Assembly: GCA_038529265.1 (NCBI GenBank) | Contig: JBCBDX010000004.1 | Coordinates: forward strand, 124,001 to 188,000 | Length of the DNA: 64,000 bases | Direction of reading: 5' to 3' | Source: JBCBDX01 sp038529265 | Lineage (GTDB): Bacteria > Pseudomonadota > Alphaproteobacteria > Rhizobiales > Rhizobiaceae | Part shown: piece by piece, positions 14,851 to 23,970 of the stretch | Layout of the letters: each line of letters starts with the position of its first letter | How positions within the stretch are numbered: position 1 is the stretch's first letter | The notes under the pieces: model-generated | The model's input: the letters and a program-made list of their open reading frames with translations, nothing else | Told to the model about the DNA's origin: nothing | The model's database searches: none | Program-made: the position numbers and the translations under genes

Positions 14851-17412
14851 ATGGCCGCCTTTCCCGAAAAAGCAAAAGTCGTCATTATCGGCGTTGGCGG
14901 CATTGTTGGCGCATCGGTCGCCCATCATCTCATTGAACGTGGATGGGACGATATTGTCGCTATCGACAAGTCTGCCGTACCCACGGATATCGGCTCCACA
15001 AGCCACGCTTCGGATTTCTGTTACACGACTGCGCACGATTTCCTGTCTTGTTGGACCACCAAATATTCCATCGATTTCTTCGAGAAACGCGGCCGGTATG
15101 AGAAGGTCGGCGGCCTCGAGGTCGCCCGCGTTGACGATGACGATCGTATGGCAGAAATCCACCGCAAGATTGCATCCGGCAAAGCCTTTGGCACACGTGT
15201 GCGATATGTCGACCCAAAGGAAATCAAAGATATCTTTCCGCTCATTGAAGAGGACCAGGTTCAAGGCGGTATGTACGACCCCGATGCGGGGCTGGTGGCA
15301 CCACGTTCACAAGCTGTTGCCGGCGAACTGGTCGACGAGGCCATTGCAAGCGGAAAGCTGAATGTTTTCGCCAATACGCATTGCGAGGACTTAATCGTTG
15401 AAAACGGGCGCATCAAAGGTGTCAAAACCCATCGCGGCACAATCTACGCGGACCATGTGATCGTCTGCGCAGGGCTTTGGGGTCGGCTTATTGCCAACAT
15501 GATCGGCGAAGATCTGCCCGTCATGCCCATCGACCACCCGCTGACCTTCTTCGGCCCTTACAATGAGTTTGAAGGCACGGGCAAAGACATTGGCTATCCA
15601 CTGCTTCGCGACCAGGGAAACTCAGCCTACATGCGCGACACCGGCGATCCGACAACGCCGGAAGGTGGTCAAATCGAGTGGGGCTACTATGAAGAAAAGA
15701 ACCCTCGCCTTTGCCATCCGCGCGATATTCTCGAAAAGGAAGAGGCCCGCCTCTCTCCTTCCCAGCGCGACTTGCCGATTGAACACATCATGGAACCGCT
15801 CGAGCGCGCGATGGAGCTGACACCTATTCTTGGCGAACTCGGTTACAATGAAGCCTATTCCTTCAATGGCTTGTTGCAGGTGACTACCGACGGTGGACCT
15901 TCCATTGGCGAATCCCTCAAGGCGAAAGGGCTTTGGTACTGCGTGGCCATCTGGGTCAAAGACGGGCCCGGCATGGCAAAGCTGCTTGTCGATTGGATGA
16001 CTGACGGACACACCGAAATCGATCACCACGCAGTGGACTATGCGCGCTTCTACGATCATCAGAAGGAAGAACAGCATATTTGGGATCGCTGCACCGAAAC
16101 GGCGATGAAGGTCTACAATCCTGCCGTCCATCCGCGAGAACCATTCTCCAAAGGCCGCAATGTCCGCCGTTCACCCTTCTATGAGCGCGAAGTTGAACTA
16201 GGCGGATACTTCATGGAACTCGGTGGATGGGAACGCGCGCACGGTTATGCGTCCAACGAGCATCTGCTTGAAAAATGGGGCGACAAGGTTCCGGTTCGGG
16301 AAAACGAATGGGACAACCGCCATTTCTGGCGTGTTTCCAACGCCGAGCACCTCGAAATGAGCGAAAATGTGGGCATGGTGAACCTCTCCCACTTCGCCAT
16401 CTATGAAATTGCTGGCCCGGACCATGTGGAATTTCTGGAATATCTGTGTGTCGCCAAGATCAGTGGCGATCGAAACATCAATCGCGGAATCTACACACAC
16501 TTCCTGCAGGTAGATGGCGGAGTTCGAGCCGATCTGACAATTTTACGCTTTGAAGACAAGTGCTTGGTTGTTGACGGCGCAGATGCAGGACCGCGTGACC
16601 TCGTCTATATGCGCAACAAAGCACAAGAATTGGGTATGGATGTTTCGATTGTCGACAAGACTGAGAAGCAAATTACGATTGGTATTTGGGGCCCGAACGC
16701 GCGCGAAAGCCTTGGCAAACTGATTGATGATCACGATGCGCTGTCGCACGAAAATTTCCCGTTTGCGACGATGCAATCCATGACCATCGCAGGAAAAAGC
16801 GTTACTGTTTTCCGCATTTCATATGTGGGCGAACAGGGCTTTGAGCTGCATATGGCCTATGAAGACGGGCTCGCCGTTTGGGATGCGCTACGGGCGCTCG
16901 ACATCATGCCTTTTGGTATCGAGACTTATGCCAACACACGGCGAATGGAAAAATCACTACGTCTTCAAAATGCAGACTTGCTGACCGAATATAACTTGCT
17001 TGAAGCCGATTTGGCGCGTCCCAAGGTCAAGGATGCCGATTTCATCGGTAAGGCAGCCTATCTGGAACATCGCGCACGCAACCAGCAAATCGCAACGCTC
17101 TGCACGCTGGTGGTTACCGACAATGTCGATTCCAATGGCATAGCGCGCTACCCAGTCGGCACGTGCCCAGTCATGGATCATGCAACCGGCGAGGTGTTGG
17201 TTGATGAATTGGGAAGACGCTCCTTCACGACTTCCATCGCATATGGCCCAACGGTCGGCAAAAACGTCGCTCTTGCATATCTACCCCATGAAAGGGCGCG
17301 CAAAGGCAATGGTTTGATGATCGAGTATTTCGGTGAGCAGTTCCCAGTCGAGGTTGCCGGCGTCGGTTATGAACCGCTTTATGATCCTGGGAACATCAAA
17401 CCTCGCACATAG
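14851..17412 (+). CDS. Dimethylglycine dehydrogenase-like FAD/GcvT flavoprotein
   Basis: 853-residue two-domain enzyme. The N-terminal DAO-type FAD domain opens with VVIIGVGGIVGASVAHHL, and STSHASD corresponds to the region where DMGDH/sarcosine dehydrogenase relatives attach FAD to His. A GcvT-like folate domain occupies ~430-840 (VGMVNLSHFAIYEIAGPD, SYVGEQGFELHM, FGIETYANTRRMEKSLRL). Family chemistry is oxidative N-demethylation with transfer of the methylene group to THF. Context (corrinoid cluster, SoxBDAG, GlxA-type regulator) fits dimethylglycine to sarcosine. The FAD-domain sequence after the His motif (DFCYTTAHDFLSCWTT) is atypical, so a related N-methyl substrate is possible. The ribosome site is weak. 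Confidence 0.8.
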   Translation: MAAFPEKAKVVIIGVGGIVGASVAHHLIERGWDDIVAIDKSAVPTDIGSTSHASDFCYTTAHDFLSCWTTKYSIDFFEKRGRYEKVGGLEVARVDDDDRMAEIHRKIASGKAFGTRVRYVDPKEIKDIFPLIEEDQVQGGMYDPDAGLVAPRSQAVAGELVDEAIASGKLNVFANTHCEDLIVENGRIKGVKTHRGTIYADHVIVCAGLWGRLIANMIGEDLPVMPIDHPLTFFGPYNEFEGTGKDIGYPLLRDQGNSAYMRDTGDPTTPEGGQIEWGYYEEKNPRLCHPRDILEKEEARLSPSQRDLPIEHIMEPLERAMELTPILGELGYNEAYSFNGLLQVTTDGGPSIGESLKAKGLWYCVAIWVKDGPGMAKLLVDWMTDGHTEIDHHAVDYARFYDHQKEEQHIWDRCTETAMKVYNPAVHPREPFSKGRNVRRSPFYEREVELGGYFMELGGWERAHGYASNEHLLEKWGDKVPVRENEWDNRHFWRVSNAEHLEMSENVGMVNLSHFAIYEIAGPDHVEFLEYLCVAKISGDRNINRGIYTHFLQVDGGVRADLTILRFEDKCLVVDGADAGPRDLVYMRNKAQELGMDVSIVDKTEKQITIGIWGPNARESLGKLIDDHDALSHENFPFATMQSMTIAGKSVTVFRISYVGEQGFELHMAYEDGLAVWDALRALDIMPFGIETYANTRRMEKSLRLQNADLLTEYNLLEADLARPKVKDADFIGKAAYLEHRARNQQIATLCTLVVTDNVDSNGIARYPVGTCPVMDHATGEVLVDELGRRSFTTSIAYGPTVGKNVALAYLPHERARKGNGLMIEYFGEQFPVEVAGVGYEPLYDPGNIKPRT

Positions 17413-17479
17413 ACATACAATCTCCTACTTTGTCCGGCTTTGCTGAAGCTTTGAGCGGCTGGGTTTTCAGGAGAATTCT

Positions 17480-17875
17480 ATGAAGCGTTTTATTCTGGTT
17501 GCCTTTGCGCTTTGCGCATTCAACACATCCGCAATGGCGCAAGACAGCGTGCGGCTGGCAGAAGCACATAATCTCGGCCCGGGAACTTGGAGCTGCGGGA
17601 GGGTCGTTGAACTCACAAGGGCCGGTTCGTCACCAGAGCTCGGTCAAGCTGTCGGCTGGGTTTTGGGGTCGTGGAGCTTTGCAACAACGGTTCGCGACGA
17701 AGAATTCAAGCAGGTCGTAACAAGCATTGGCCCTGTTGAAATCTTTAAGCGAACGGTTGTTGAATGCCAGAAGGTTCTGCCGGAGATCATGATGTTCCGG
17801 GTCGTCAATTCAATGATAGCAAAAACAGCACCAAAGACGTCAGCGAGCGAAACGCAACCTGAAGATGAGGGCTAA
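17480..17875 (+). CDS. Small exported HdeA-like protein
   Basis: 131 residues with a clear signal peptide (RFILVAFALCAFNTSAMA, cleavage before QDSV). The mature part has just two Cys, at ~39 (TWSCGRVVE) and ~96 (VVECQKVL), flanking a Trp/Gly-rich middle (GWVLGSWSFATT). This layout resembles the HdeA/HdeB-like acid-stress chaperone fold with its single disulfide; similarity is in outline, not detailed sequence. Good ribosome site, AGGAGAATTCT before the ATG. Its last 36 bases overlap tail-to-tail with the membrane glycosyltransferase gene on the other strand. Periplasmic location is well supported; function is tentative. Confidence 0.6.
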   Translation: MKRFILVAFALCAFNTSAMAQDSVRLAEAHNLGPGTWSCGRVVELTRAGSSPELGQAVGWVLGSWSFATTVRDEEFKQVVTSIGPVEIFKRTVVECQKVLPEIMMFRVVNSMIAKTAPKTSASETQPEDEG

Positions 17876-18997
17876 GCTCATCGCCATTCCCGCAATAAAG
17901 ACGAAATAGAAACGGTCATCTGGTAGTGGGAAGCTCACAAACTTCCCGCCCAATCCGAGAAAGCATGCTGCAAAAAGCGCTTCTGCCCGACGATCGCCAA
18001 TGATTCCATAAGACAAAGCAACAAGGCGCGCACTAATGAGAAGAGTGGCAAGCCAAACCCATTCGGAATGTTGAAAAGCAACCGACAAACCACGGACATA
18101 ACCGGTCAACATCGTCGACAGCGAAAACTCGGGATTGAAGCCCGTTACGATGGCCTGCAGTTCGACAGTCGAGAAAACGAAGTGCGGCCACCAACCAATA
18201 TGGTCATAGGCTGACGCAATGAGCTTTACCGCGATCAAGCCAGCCAAGAACGCGAACAGTATGGGCAAGACCCGCACTCGGAAAAACGGCGCTGCGAGCA
18301 ACATCGCAAACGTCAGGATAATGCTGTCGGGCCGCACAGCGCACGCCAAGACCAACAACACAGCAGCTGCCCAGTCTCGGCCTTTCCACAAAAGGTACAT
18401 GGCAGGTAGCGCGATCGCTGCATGTAGCATATCGGGAACAACATGTGTGGCCATGTGGAAATAATCACCCATCACGAAAATCGGTAGCACGAACGGGATT
18501 GCTTGCGCGCAACCAGTATGTGCCAGCCACCAAACGGTAAAGAGACCAATAAACAAACCCGGCAACCAGCTTGCCGCGATTGCAGCCTTTCCGACACCGG
18601 CGATTGGTTCCATCGCTCGGATGAACCAGACGTAAAGCGGTTTGACGTGGAACATGACCAACTGCGACTGCAACGCGACGGGATTTTCATAATTGGCCGC
18701 GTTATACGGATTGGCAGCGGTTAGATCCTGCCACTGTACGGGATTAGCGCCAGCTTCCATCACAGCCCAAGCTTCGGCATGCAACGTTTCGGCCGTTTCA
18801 TGGCGATCATCGAGCGACGCCGCAACGTAAGCCAGCATATCCCAATTATAGGCCGGGCGCAGTATGCCGAAAGCCGTTACCGCAAGCACCAGCAGAACCC
18901 CGAGGAACACGCAAGTTCGGTCAATCCAAACGGAGGAGATCGCTTCCACGGCCCTGCGTCCCAGACGCATCATGCCATTGGCGGCTGGTGCGCTCAT
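17840..18997 (-). CDS. GT-C-like polytopic membrane protein, paralogue A
   Basis: 385 residues, about 9-10 hydrophobic helices. The first large periplasmic loop opens with YNWDMLAYVAAS, whose acidic residue lies where GT-C glycosyltransferases place their catalytic Asp. Other segments shared with two adjacent paralogues are AVRPDSIIL, GWWPHFVFST, GFNPEFSLS and SFPLPDDRFYF. Lipid-linked sugars are the usual donors for GT-C enzymes. It is the last gene of the minus-strand operon, overlapping the previous paralogue by 4 bp (ATGA). It is inferred to use the polyprenyl-phosphate pentose made upstream in the operon. The acceptor is unknown; a related non-transferase membrane role cannot be excluded. 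Confidence 0.6.
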   Translation of the reverse strand: MSAPAANGMMRLGRRAVEAISSVWIDRTCVFLGVLLVLAVTAFGILRPAYNWDMLAYVAASLDDRHETAETLHAEAWAVMEAGANPVQWQDLTAANPYNAANYENPVALQSQLVMFHVKPLYVWFIRAMEPIAGVGKAAIAASWLPGLFIGLFTVWWLAHTGCAQAIPFVLPIFVMGDYFHMATHVVPDMLHAAIALPAMYLLWKGRDWAAAVLLVLACAVRPDSIILTFAMLLAAPFFRVRVLPILFAFLAGLIAVKLIASAYDHIGWWPHFVFSTVELQAIVTGFNPEFSLSTMLTGYVRGLSVAFQHSEWVWLATLLISARLVALSYGIIGDRRAEALFAACFLGLGGKFVSFPLPDDRFYFVFIAGMAMSLALIFRLRFAR

Positions 18998-20238
18998 GGG
19001 CGCGTTCCAGCAACGCCGCCATCTTTCGAAAGCCGCTCACCAATAAGCCGGGCTCCTTCAGCAAACAGGATCAACGCAGCGGGAAAGAGAAACGCGATGT
19101 AAAACCGTGTATCGTGAATTGGAAACACTGCGTATTTTGCGACTGTGCCGACCAAAAGCGCAGCGAGCAGCGTCGTACGCCGCGTGCTCATCAAAAAGCC
19201 CGCGCGCTGCATCAGACCCCAGCTCATCGCAAGCAAAGCCAGGATACCCAACCACTCATTTTCAAGTGCACCGCGCACAAGGTTCCAGATAAATCCTGTT
19301 GCGTAAATCGTAATGGAGAAATCGGGATCAAAACCTTCCAGCGTGTTCTCATAACGGTACGTGGAAAACCAGGCATGAACCCACCAGCCCGGATGCGTAC
19401 CGGCGTTTTTAACTAGCAGGTAGATCACGAGTGACGTGCCGAAAGCGAGTGCGGTTTTGATTGAAAAGCGATCTCCAAAGAACCAGGCCATAGCCATGAG
19501 CACACCCAAAAACGCGATCGTGTCCGGCCGAACCAGAACGGCAAGGCAGAGCGTCAAAAGCCCGGCGATTTCCCGTTTTTGATCGAGCATCAAAACGCCT
19601 GCAACAATCAAGGCGAACGCTAAGAAGTCGGGAATGTCAGCGGTTCCGAAGCCGGTAATGTTGCCGAGCATCATCATGGCCGGTGCGATAAATGCAAAAG
19701 GCAACATCTGGTTTTTTGCAAACCACCAGATGAGCGCTACAGACAGGATCAAGGCGGCAAGGACGTTGATCAGAAAGCCCGCTTCGTATGCACCAACAAG
19801 CGGCCCCAAGAATGCCAGCAGGGCCACATAGCCCCATTTCACATCATACATGCCCAACATGGAATTAAAGGCCGCCGGATCAGTGAATTGACGGACCCGA
19901 TACTCATCCATCCGTGTCAGCTCAGCAAACGCTTCAGGTGACACAGCCGCCTTGACGGTGTCATAAGCATAGTCATGGATCGCCTGTGGGTCAGCCATTC
20001 CAAGCCAGTCACGCGCGACGACGCCCAAATAGGCTAGCGTGTCCCAATTATGAATAGGACGCAGCCAATCGATCACCAGCATCACCACAAGAAAACAGAC
20101 GATGGACAAAGGTGCCATTACAGGCGCCAATACTGCCCAGGCACGGCAAATCAAATCAAAGACGAACGCAACTAGCGAGCGCACCATCGCACGCAAGCTG
20201 AATGACTTCTGCGATGGGATATCTGTGACATCAGCCAT
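18994..20238 (-). CDS. GT-C-like polytopic membrane protein, paralogue B
   Basis: 414-residue multi-helix membrane protein, second of three tandem paralogues. It shares HNWDTLAYLG (after helix 1), VRQFTDPAAFNSMLGMYDVKW (a loop also found in paralogue C), VRPDTIAFLGVL, HPGWWVHAWFST, GFDPDFSI and VFPIHDTRFY. The conserved acidic residues in the first external loop and the R-P-D and D-x-R-F motifs are the best candidates for function. An 8-bp overlap with the upstream paralogue and 4 bp with the downstream one show tight translational coupling. A GT-C-type glycosyltransferase is the leading inference; three related enzymes suggest successive additions to a short glycan or alternative acceptors. 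Confidence 0.6.
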   Translation of the reverse strand: MADVTDIPSQKSFSLRAMVRSLVAFVFDLICRAWAVLAPVMAPLSIVCFLVVMLVIDWLRPIHNWDTLAYLGVVARDWLGMADPQAIHDYAYDTVKAAVSPEAFAELTRMDEYRVRQFTDPAAFNSMLGMYDVKWGYVALLAFLGPLVGAYEAGFLINVLAALILSVALIWWFAKNQMLPFAFIAPAMMMLGNITGFGTADIPDFLAFALIVAGVLMLDQKREIAGLLTLCLAVLVRPDTIAFLGVLMAMAWFFGDRFSIKTALAFGTSLVIYLLVKNAGTHPGWWVHAWFSTYRYENTLEGFDPDFSITIYATGFIWNLVRGALENEWLGILALLAMSWGLMQRAGFLMSTRRTTLLAALLVGTVAKYAVFPIHDTRFYIAFLFPAALILFAEGARLIGERLSKDGGVAGTRP

Positions 20239-21427
20239 GGACGCGGCTCAAAGACTTAGGAAAAAACGCGACATAGCGCATCGCGCTGATCAGAACCATG
20301 CCAAAGACGATCAGATACGGGAACCAGAAGCGCGTTTCATGTAAAGGAAAAACAACAAGCTTCGCGCCAATCGCCAGAACAGTGGCAACGAGAATGCAAG
20401 TTTCGCGACTGGAAAGACGAACGCCGCGAAGCACCATCTGCCACCAGGCAAAACAACCGATAATCATCACGGCCAACCAAGTCTCTTCCACCAGCGAACG
20501 CACCAACACGCGCATTTGTGTCTTCAGATAAGTGACGATCGAAAAGTCTGGATCAAACCCCGCGAGCGTCGGCACAAACTCAACATGCGTGAAGTAGAAA
20601 TGGGTCCACCAGCCCGGATGACCGCCAGCTTTCGTCATCGGCACATACAGTGCAAGCGATACGAAAAAAGCAGCGATCGTGCCCCATGATCGCTGACCCA
20701 GCATCAGCGAAACGACCATCAGGACGCCGACATAAGCAAGATGATCTGGGCGCGCCAGAAAGGTCAGGACAAGGAGCCCGAAGACCAACCCTTCCCGGCG
20801 CGCCAAGAACGCAAAAATCGCGGCAATAAAGGCCAAAGAGGAGATCGCATCAGGCGTTCCCTCGCGGGAAACGTCGCCAAATAGCGCTGTCACCAGCAGC
20901 GCAACAGCCAAAGGCGCCAAATGCAAAGCCCGTTCTTTTACGAGCCATAGCGTAACGATGAAGCCGATGAGAACGCTCGGCACGACAGAGAGCAATTTAA
21001 GGGCCGTGTAGCCGTCCACATACCCAGACAGCCAAGCAGCCGTCTCCACGTAAAGCAGCTTCACGCGGTAAAACCCGAGCATCGTGTAAAATGCGGCAGG
21101 GTCCGTGTACTGACGGATGCGATATTCGCGGTCTTGCGTTAAAACCGTGAAGTCACCTTCTGAAACATTGGCGCGCATCGTTTCATAGGCATAGGCATGC
21201 AGCGCAACCGGGTCAGTGACACCGGTCGCTTCGTGCGCTGATGCCAAATAGGCAAACATGTCCCAATTATTGATCGGGAAAAACCAGCCAGCAGCCGCAA
21301 TGGTCAACGTGAAAGCAACCAAGAGGCAAAAGCCAATCACTGCCGCAAAAGAACCAAGCCGCAGCAGCAACCACTCACCTATGGCGAGTGAGTAAACATT
21401 GATCTCTTCGACAAGCGCGGCAACCAT
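20231..21427 (-). CDS. GT-C-like polytopic membrane protein, paralogue C
   Basis: 398-residue polytopic protein, first of the three paralogues in transcription order, starting 9 bp after the aminotransferase gene. It has INNWDMFAYLASA after the first helix, the loop REYRIRQYTDPAAFYTMLGFYRVK shared in part with paralogue B, ARPDHLAYVGVL, HPGWWTHFYFTHVE, GFDPDFSIV and VFPLHETRFWF. The positions of conserved Asp/Glu and the alternating helices match those of its neighbours, so all three descend from one ancestor. It is closer to B than to A. Predicted to sit in the inner membrane with its active site facing the periplasm. Substrate and acceptor are not known. Confidence 0.6.
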   Translation of the reverse strand: MVAALVEEINVYSLAIGEWLLLRLGSFAAVIGFCLLVAFTLTIAAAGWFFPINNWDMFAYLASAHEATGVTDPVALHAYAYETMRANVSEGDFTVLTQDREYRIRQYTDPAAFYTMLGFYRVKLLYVETAAWLSGYVDGYTALKLLSVVPSVLIGFIVTLWLVKERALHLAPLAVALLVTALFGDVSREGTPDAISSLAFIAAIFAFLARREGLVFGLLVLTFLARPDHLAYVGVLMVVSLMLGQRSWGTIAAFFVSLALYVPMTKAGGHPGWWTHFYFTHVEFVPTLAGFDPDFSIVTYLKTQMRVLVRSLVEETWLAVMIIGCFAWWQMVLRGVRLSSRETCILVATVLAIGAKLVVFPLHETRFWFPYLIVFGMVLISAMRYVAFFPKSLSRVHG

Positions 21428-21436
21428 AATCGGCTC

Positions 21437-22942
21437 CTACTTCACCTGCGAGGCGATGAAGTCTTTGACGATTGCAATGACGCCACGGCCGAGAAGGTCG
21501 TCCATCGCGCCGATGAACTGATCAACATTCTCGCGCTGCACGATCAACGGCGGCAACAAGCGCACCACGTTGCGGTTGTACTCCGTAAAGGCGACCAGCA
21601 CATTATAATCGCGCAACATAAGCGCACCGATAAAGCCCGAGAGAGAACCCTTAAGCTTGTCATCGAGCACAGCGACCGCGGGGCGTAGGACTGCAGGAAG
21701 CGTCTGCGAGAAGTCTTGGAATTCTAGACCGATCATGCAGCCCTGACCGCGCACATCCTTGATGATGGTCGGGTATTTTTCTTGCAGGCGCTTAAGTTCT
21801 GATTTCAGATAAGCGCCCGTTTCAGCGGCATTATTGATCAGGTCTTCATCGTAGAGCGTGTCAATGGTTTCAATGGCAGTGATGCAGCCTTCGCCAATCC
21901 CGCCAAATGTCGCCGCGGCATGGATCAACGCCGTCTTCGGCGTGCCATAGGCTTTCATGTAGATGTCGCGCTTGGCGATCATTGCGGCCATCGCCGCTTT
22001 GCCGCCACCGAGCGATTTAGCGACCGCAGTGACATCTGGAACAACGCCATAATGTTCAAAAGCGTAGAAGCGGCCCGTGCGCCCGACACCGCACTGCACC
22101 TCGTCCGCCACCCAGATCACATCATGCTCATCACAGAGCGCGCGCAGCTTCTGCCAGAATTCAGCAGGCGCGGTGTTGATGCCGCCGCCGCCCTGAATAG
22201 TTTCAAAGCAAACGACGCCAATTTCCGGATGCGCCTTGAAAGCCTTCTCCACAGCTTCGATGTCACCAAACGGCACTTTGACGCCATTCTCCAAAAGCGC
22301 AAACTCACCCTGATAAAGCGGCCCATCAGTAATTGAGAGCACGCCCTTCGTTTTTCCATGGAAGGAATTTTCCGCGTACATAACCACCGGCCGCTTTGGC
22401 CCGGCTACGCGCTCAGCGACTTTCAAGGCTGCTTCCATAGCTTCGGAACCGGAAGACCCGATGAAGACCATATCGAGGTCACCCGGCGAGACCTGCGCCA
22501 AATTATGAGCAAGCGCAGTCGCATACTGGCTCATAAATGCCATCGCGATTTCGTGACGTTGCTCGTCCTGAAATTTCTTGCGTGCTTCCGTGATACGCGG
22601 ATGATTATGCCCGAGCGCCAGAGAACCAAAGCCACCAAAAAAATCGAGGATTTTACGACCGTCTTGGTCGATGTAATGCATGCCTTCGGCGCGCTCGACC
22701 TTGATCTTGTCAAAGCCCAACAGCTTCATGAAATGCAACTGCCCGGGGTTATAATGATCAGCAAACAGCTTCTTGATCTCGCCAACATCCAGCGCCTTGG
22801 CGCCTTCAACCGAGATTAATTCTGGCTTCTCGACACGCGGCGGCAACGCTTCCAAAGTCGTTTCCTGCGGCATGGTCATGGCCGGTGCATCGGCCAGGTT
22901 TTCGCGTTTCTTGCGTGTCAAAAAGTCGAGCATTCGTCTCAT
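21437..22942 (-). CDS. Class III PLP-dependent aminotransferase
   Basis: 501-residue fold-type I aminotransferase of subgroup III. Signatures: ILDFFGGFGSLALGHNHP, VFIGSSGSEAMEAALK (phosphate-binding), NSFHGKTKGVLSITD, the Asp block WVADEVQCGVGRTGRF (Asp ~280) and the PLP-lysine region TAVAKSLGGGKAAM (Lys ~309). It has an N-terminal extension of ~50 residues beyond the usual fold. Such enzymes act on omega-amino acids or terminal carbonyls, including sugar-derived ones. It lies 14 bp after the SDR gene and 9 bp before the first GT-C-like gene. Within a sugar-lipid operon it may supply or install an amino group; that is inference. No further clue to the substrate is visible. Confidence 0.85.
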   Translation of the reverse strand: MRRMLDFLTRKKRENLADAPAMTMPQETTLEALPPRVEKPELISVEGAKALDVGEIKKLFADHYNPGQLHFMKLLGFDKIKVERAEGMHYIDQDGRKILDFFGGFGSLALGHNHPRITEARKKFQDEQRHEIAMAFMSQYATALAHNLAQVSPGDLDMVFIGSSGSEAMEAALKVAERVAGPKRPVVMYAENSFHGKTKGVLSITDGPLYQGEFALLENGVKVPFGDIEAVEKAFKAHPEIGVVCFETIQGGGGINTAPAEFWQKLRALCDEHDVIWVADEVQCGVGRTGRFYAFEHYGVVPDVTAVAKSLGGGKAAMAAMIAKRDIYMKAYGTPKTALIHAAATFGGIGEGCITAIETIDTLYDEDLINNAAETGAYLKSELKRLQEKYPTIIKDVRGQGCMIGLEFQDFSQTLPAVLRPAVAVLDDKLKGSLSGFIGALMLRDYNVLVAFTEYNRNVVRLLPPLIVQRENVDQFIGAMDDLLGRGVIAIVKDFIASQVK

Positions 22943-22956
22943 CTCATCCTTGGCGG

Positions 22957-23970
22957 TTATTCGGCCGCAACGACCGTTGAATTGCCGACATTCACGCCGG
23001 CGTCTTTTGCTTTGCGGTATTCGGCGTAAGCTTCGCGCAACATGTCCTCATCGCGGTATTTCGGGCTCCAGCCAAAATCCTGTTTGGCTGCGGTCGTATC
23101 GCGCACGCAAAACTCATCGGCGATCATGTACTGCTCGGGGTCCATGATCGGCATGTTGAGCCAATCCAGCGTACCCAATGTCCATTTGACGGCAAAGCCC
23201 GGCGTCGGCAGCAGAATGGATTTTGAACCAGCCGACTTGATCAAATCGCCAAGCAGCTTTTTCACCGGCGGCGGGTTGTCCGAGCCAAGATTGTATTCCT
23301 TGTTGGGACAGTCATGCTCAAAGGCAAGGCGCGCCACTTCCGCACAATCAAAAACCGAGATGAACTGGTAGGGATTGTTGCCCGCGCCGATCATCGGAAC
23401 CGGCAAATTCATATCGATGAGCTTGAACAGCTTGCCCAGAATTCCAAGACGACCCGGGCCAATGATCAATCGCGGGCGAACAATCGTGATGTTCATACCG
23501 CGCTCACGCCACGTCTTGGCAATGGCTTCAGTCTGAGCTTTCGATCCCCCATAATGACCAATAGGCTTGATCGGATGCGCCTCATCCTGCGGGGACTGCA
23601 CGGTGTGGCCATAGACCATATCGGTCGTATACTGCACCATCTTTGATGCCCCATTGGCCGCTGTGTGGGCCATGATGTTGGCAGCACCAAATGTGTTGAC
23701 CGGATAGAAAAACGGATAGCGATTGATGCGGGTCTGGATTGGCGACAGCATCATGGCTGACAAATTATAGACCATGTCATCAGCCTGCACGTCGACGCCA
23801 GCAACCGACGCCGAATTGGTGACATCACACTCAACGTAGGCTGCTTTGGTGTAGTGCGATAAGGGCGATTTGCGAATGTCTGCAACCAGCACCTCTTCGC
23901 CGCGCTCAACCAAATCTTGCGCCAAATACCGGCCAACAAAGCCGTCACCGCCGAAGATAACGTGTTTCAT
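22957..23970 (-). CDS. NAD-dependent epimerase/dehydratase (extended SDR)
   Basis: 337-residue extended short-chain dehydrogenase. The Rossmann motif is KHVIFGGDGFVGRYLAQDL; the active-site segments are YTTDMVYGHT and HYGGSKAQTEAI (Tyr-x-x-x-Lys), and IVRPRLIIGPGRLG follows. These match sugar-nucleotide epimerases and hydroxysteroid-type dehydrogenases. It overlaps the EamA-like carrier gene by 4 bp and precedes the aminotransferase by 14 bp. In the pathway inferred for this operon it could reduce or epimerise the keto-pentose intermediate made by the DprE1-like oxidase, the job done in actinobacteria by the unrelated-looking classical SDR DprE2. That step is not demonstrated. Confidence 0.85.
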   Translation of the reverse strand: MKHVIFGGDGFVGRYLAQDLVERGEEVLVADIRKSPLSHYTKAAYVECDVTNSASVAGVDVQADDMVYNLSAMMLSPIQTRINRYPFFYPVNTFGAANIMAHTAANGASKMVQYTTDMVYGHTVQSPQDEAHPIKPIGHYGGSKAQTEAIAKTWRERGMNITIVRPRLIIGPGRLGILGKLFKLIDMNLPVPMIGAGNNPYQFISVFDCAEVARLAFEHDCPNKEYNLGSDNPPPVKKLLGDLIKSAGSKSILLPTPGFAVKWTLGTLDWLNMPIMDPEQYMIADEFCVRDTTAAKQDFGWSPKYRDEDMLREAYAEYRKAKDAGVNVGNSTVVAAE

